Assembly: GCA_012514915.1 (NCBI GenBank)
Contig: JAAYZJ010000568.1
Location: 1 to 9,305, forward strand
Length of the DNA stretch: 9,305 bases
Direction of reading: 5' to 3'
Source: Lentisphaerota bacterium
Lineage (GTDB): Bacteria > Verrucomicrobiota > Kiritimatiellia > RFP12 > JAAYLN01
The translations under genes and the position numbers were made by a program. The notes beneath the pieces are model-generated. The model did not search any database, was not told the DNA's origin, and was given only the letters and a program-made list of their open reading frames with translations. Positions 7,507-9,305 of the stretch are shown in pieces. The first letter of the stretch is position 1; each line of letters begins with the position of its first letter.

Positions 7507-8025
7507 ATGATGTCCGACACCCATTGTCCCTGCGGCAGCGGTCGCGCCTTTGAGCTCTGCTGCGAGCCCTATCTGCTGGGCCGTCTGCCGGCGCCCACGG
7601 CGGAGGCGCTGATGCGCTCGCGGTACACCGCCTACGCGCTCTGCAGCATCGACTATCTCTACAAGACCTCGGGCAAGCGCGTCCGCAAGGAGTTCGACGC
7701 CGAGGGGAGCAAGCGCTGGGCCGAGGCGGCGGAATGGTCCGGCCTCGAGGTGCTGGCGATCGAGGGCGGCGGCGAACAAGACGATGCCGGGCACATCGAG
7801 TTCATCGCCCACTACTCGATCAAGGACCAGACCTTCAACCATCACGAGCATGCCCAGTTCGCCAAAATCGACGGCGAGTGGTTCTTCATGGACGGCGAAG
7901 TCATCGGCCCCGCCCCCGAACGCCGCGAAGCCCCCAAGGTCGGCCGCAACGAGCCGTGCCCCTGCGGCAGCGGCAGGAAATTCAAGAAGTGCTGCGGCGC
8001 GGCCGGCAGCGAGCCCGCCACATGA
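7507..8025 (+). CDS. ychJ: YchJ-family protein with two SEC-C zinc motifs
   Basis: 172-residue small cytoplasmic protein. It has a SEC-C motif at each end: CPCGSGRAFELCC (7-19) and CPCGSGRKFKKCC (151-163), each with four cysteines able to bind one zinc. SEC-C is the zinc motif named after the SecA C-terminus. Between them, LMRSRYTAYAL (35-45) and the beta-strand-rich part to about 133 match the NTF2-like middle domain of the YchJ (UPF0225) family. E. coli YchJ has the same SEC-C/NTF2-like/SEC-C plan in about 150 residues. The molecular function of this family is not established. Two ATGs in a row (7507, 7510) leave the start uncertain by one residue. It is the first gene of the plus-strand group, and its stop shares ATGA with the next gene, so the two are probably translated together. 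Confidence 0.92.
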   Translation: MMSDTHCPCGSGRAFELCCEPYLLGRLPAPTAEALMRSRYTAYALCSIDYLYKTSGKRVRKEFDAEGSKRWAEAAEWSGLEVLAIEGGGEQDDAGHIEFIAHYSIKDQTFNHHEHAQFAKIDGEWFFMDGEVIGPAPERREAPKVGRNEPCPCGSGRKFKKCCGAAGSEPAT

Positions 8026-8681
8026 TCCGGGCCGCCTTATTCGACCTTGACGGCACCCTGCAGGATTCCGAGGTGCTCTGGGTGGAGGCCACGCGCGACT
8101 ATCTGCGCGCGCAGGGCGTGGATCTGTCGCCTGCCGAGGCGGAGCAGATCGTCTACGGCCGCGGCTGGCGCGAGGTCTTCGAGACGATGCAGCGCCTGGC
8201 GCCTCCGCTGGTGCCGGTCACGATGGACGAAGGAGCCCGCGTCCTGCGCCGCTATTATCTCAAGCGCCGCGACACGACGTCGATCGCCCTGCCGGGCTCG
8301 GTGGATCTGCTGCGCCGACTGGCCACGCGGATGCCCGTCGCGATCGTCTCGGGCTCGCCGCGCGACGACATCGCCGAGGCCATCGACCACCTGGCCATCG
8401 GCGACAGCGTGCAGTTCTATCTGGGCGCCGAGGATTATGGATCCGGCAAGCCCAGCCCCGATTGCTTCCTGCTGGCGGCCGAGCGGCTCGCTCTTCCGCC
8501 CGCCGCCTGCCTGGTGATCGAGGATTCCGCCGCCGGCGTGGCGGCCGCCAAGGCAGCCGGCATGCCCTGCGTGGCGCTCGTCCGTCCCGGACGTCCGTCC
8601 CAGCATGTGGCCGGCGCCGACTGGATCGTGCCCGACCTGGGCGCCTTCGATATCGAAAGGCTGACGCCCCATGAAGATTGA
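8022..8681 (+). CDS. HAD-superfamily hydrolase, beta-phosphoglucomutase-like
   Basis: 219-residue HAD phosphatase or phosphomutase of the kind with an alpha-helical cap inserted after motif I (subfamily IA). Motif I is FDLDGTLQDSE (7-17), with nucleophile D8 and acid/base D10. Motif II is the serine of VSGSP (S110), motif III is K143 in GSGKPSPD, and motif IV is IEDSAAG (166-172), with D168 for magnesium. The cap is about residues 15-90. Length and motifs fit the beta-phosphoglucomutase/sugar-phosphatase/phosphoglycolate-phosphatase group. The substrate cannot be told from these motifs. It starts in the ATGA shared with the ychJ stop and has no strong ribosome binding site of its own, so coupling to ychJ is likely. 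Its end overlaps the SGNH gene by 11 bases. That neighbour makes a sugar-derived substrate plausible, but this is inference. Confidence 0.92.
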   Translation: MIRAALFDLDGTLQDSEVLWVEATRDYLRAQGVDLSPAEAEQIVYGRGWREVFETMQRLAPPLVPVTMDEGARVLRRYYLKRRDTTSIALPGSVDLLRRLATRMPVAIVSGSPRDDIAEAIDHLAIGDSVQFYLGAEDYGSGKPSPDCFLLAAERLALPPAACLVIEDSAAGVAAAKAAGMPCVALVRPGRPSQHVAGADWIVPDLGAFDIERLTPHED

Positions 8682-9305
8682 GACCATCGACCGCAACTTC
8701 CGCGCCGCCACGGTTGGCGACCTCGATTTCCAGTTCACCGACGTGCGGCAGGCGCCGTTCGCCCTCGAGGGCTTTCCCTGGGGCGATCCGGACCACCCGT
8801 TCTGCCGGCTGCCGCCCGCGATGACCGAGGCCGACGTCAACGCCGGCGCCCTGCAGCTCGGGCGCCACACGACCACGGGCGGTGCCGTACGCTTCCGCAC
8901 CGATTCGCCGCAGATCGCCATCCGGGCCAAGCTGTCGCATTCCAGCGACATGAACCATATGCCGCGGGCCGGAAGCGCCGGGTTCGACATCTACCTGGGC
9001 ACGGGGCGGGACGCCCGCCATTTCGGCACCGCGCAGCCGTCGCCGCACGAGGTCGATCTCGTCCGCGTCCTGGCGCAGGCGCCGCAGGGCGGCGGCCTGA
9101 AGGACTGGTGCGTCAACTTTCCGCTCTACGGCGGCGCCGAGTCGGTCGAGATCGGCATCCGCCCCGGCAGCCGACTCGAGGCCCCCGTCCCGCATGCCGT
9201 CGCCCGACCCGTGCTGTTCTACGGATCCTCCATCACCCAGGGCGGCTGCGCCTCGCGGCCCGGCAACGCCTACACGTCGATGCTCTGCCGCGCGGTCGAT
9301 GCGCC
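8671..9305 (+). CDS. SGNH-type esterase with GxDLY N-terminal domain, 3' end cut by window edge
   Basis: The first 211 residues are visible; proteins of this design are usually well over 300 residues. The N-terminal part (about 1-175) is a beta-rich domain with GFDIY (104-108), which fits the GxDLY signature that names the N-terminal domain of a group of SGNH hydrolases. The hydrolase domain then begins with LFYGSSITQGG (182-192). This is the block I motif, here GSSITQG in place of GDSL, with S187 as the likely nucleophile. The oxyanion glycine and asparagine and the catalytic Asp-His lie beyond the window. Such enzymes cleave acyl esters, often on carbohydrates; the substrate here is unknown. 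No signal peptide is seen, so it looks cytoplasmic. AAAGG lies ten bases before the ATG, and the 11-base overlap with the HAD gene suggests one transcription unit and possibly a shared pathway. Confidence 0.88.
   Translation, partial: MKIETIDRNFRAATVGDLDFQFTDVRQAPFALEGFPWGDPDHPFCRLPPAMTEADVNAGALQLGRHTTTGGAVRFRTDSPQIAIRAKLSHSSDMNHMPRAGSAGFDIYLGTGRDARHFGTAQPSPHEVDLVRVLAQAPQGGGLKDWCVNFPLYGGAESVEIGIRPGSRLEAPVPHAVARPVLFYGSSITQGGCASRPGNAYTSMLCRAVDA

Noticed and set aside
7734..8021. HAD frame extended upstream to 7734
   Set aside because: The extension overlaps the ychJ gene in another frame and is Arg/Pro-rich. The HAD fold starts at MIRAALFDLDGT, so the ATG at 8022 is correct.
1..9305. tRNA, rRNA, CRISPR array, insertion sequence, riboswitch or intrinsic terminator
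   Set aside because: I saw no regular spacer-repeat pattern, no transposase motif, no tRNA-like cloverleaf, and no GC stem followed by a T-run. The only gap large enough for such features, 7324-7506, is between divergent genes.

Overview
The window is a gene-dense, high-GC (about two-thirds G+C by eye) bacterial chromosome segment. It holds six protein genes and one intergenic gap of about 180 bases, from which the two gene groups diverge. I see no RNA genes, insertion sequences, CRISPR arrays or phage genes. The taxon cannot be fixed from the sequence alone. A peptidoglycan-making bacterium is certain. The GxDLY-type SGNH hydrolase, the MurC-MurB fusion and the high GC would fit the Verrucomicrobiota/Kiritimatiellota/Lentisphaerota side of the PVC group, but this is a weak inference.

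Left arm, minus strand (7323 down to 1): a 1407-residue SNF2-type ATPase, a 784-residue MurC-MurB fusion, and D-alanine--D-alanine ligase (Ddl), which runs off the left edge. The SNF2 stop and the MurC start share an ATGA, and the ddl start lies 31 bases inside the murB end. The three genes therefore look like one translationally coupled transcription unit. A good sigma70-type promoter candidate (TTGCAT, 17 bases, TATCAT) lies 50 to 78 bases before the SNF2 start. MurB and MurC are consecutive steps of cytoplasmic peptidoglycan precursor synthesis, and Ddl supplies the D-Ala-D-Ala dipeptide added later by MurF. The order murC-murB-ddl matches a piece of the usual division/cell-wall (dcw) cluster; the SNF2 gene in front of it is the unexpected partner.

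Right arm, plus strand (7507 to 9305): a YchJ-type protein with two SEC-C zinc motifs, a HAD-family phosphatase/phosphomutase, and the first 211 residues of an SGNH esterase with a GxDLY N-terminal domain. The overlaps are 4 bases (ATGA) and 11 bases, so this is also a tight operon. A promoter candidate (TTGCGG, 18 bases, TATAGT) lies just upstream. The HAD and SGNH pair suggests small-molecule or sugar-ester metabolism, but the substrate cannot be read from the sequence.

Most of the window is ordinary. The items most worth a second look are the MurC-MurB fusion, the stop-start coupling of a SNF2 ATPase to cell-wall genes, the large poorly characterised N-terminal half of that ATPase, and a G9 tract with a GC hairpin at the MurC/MurB domain junction. 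I did not find convincing evidence of a wholly new system.
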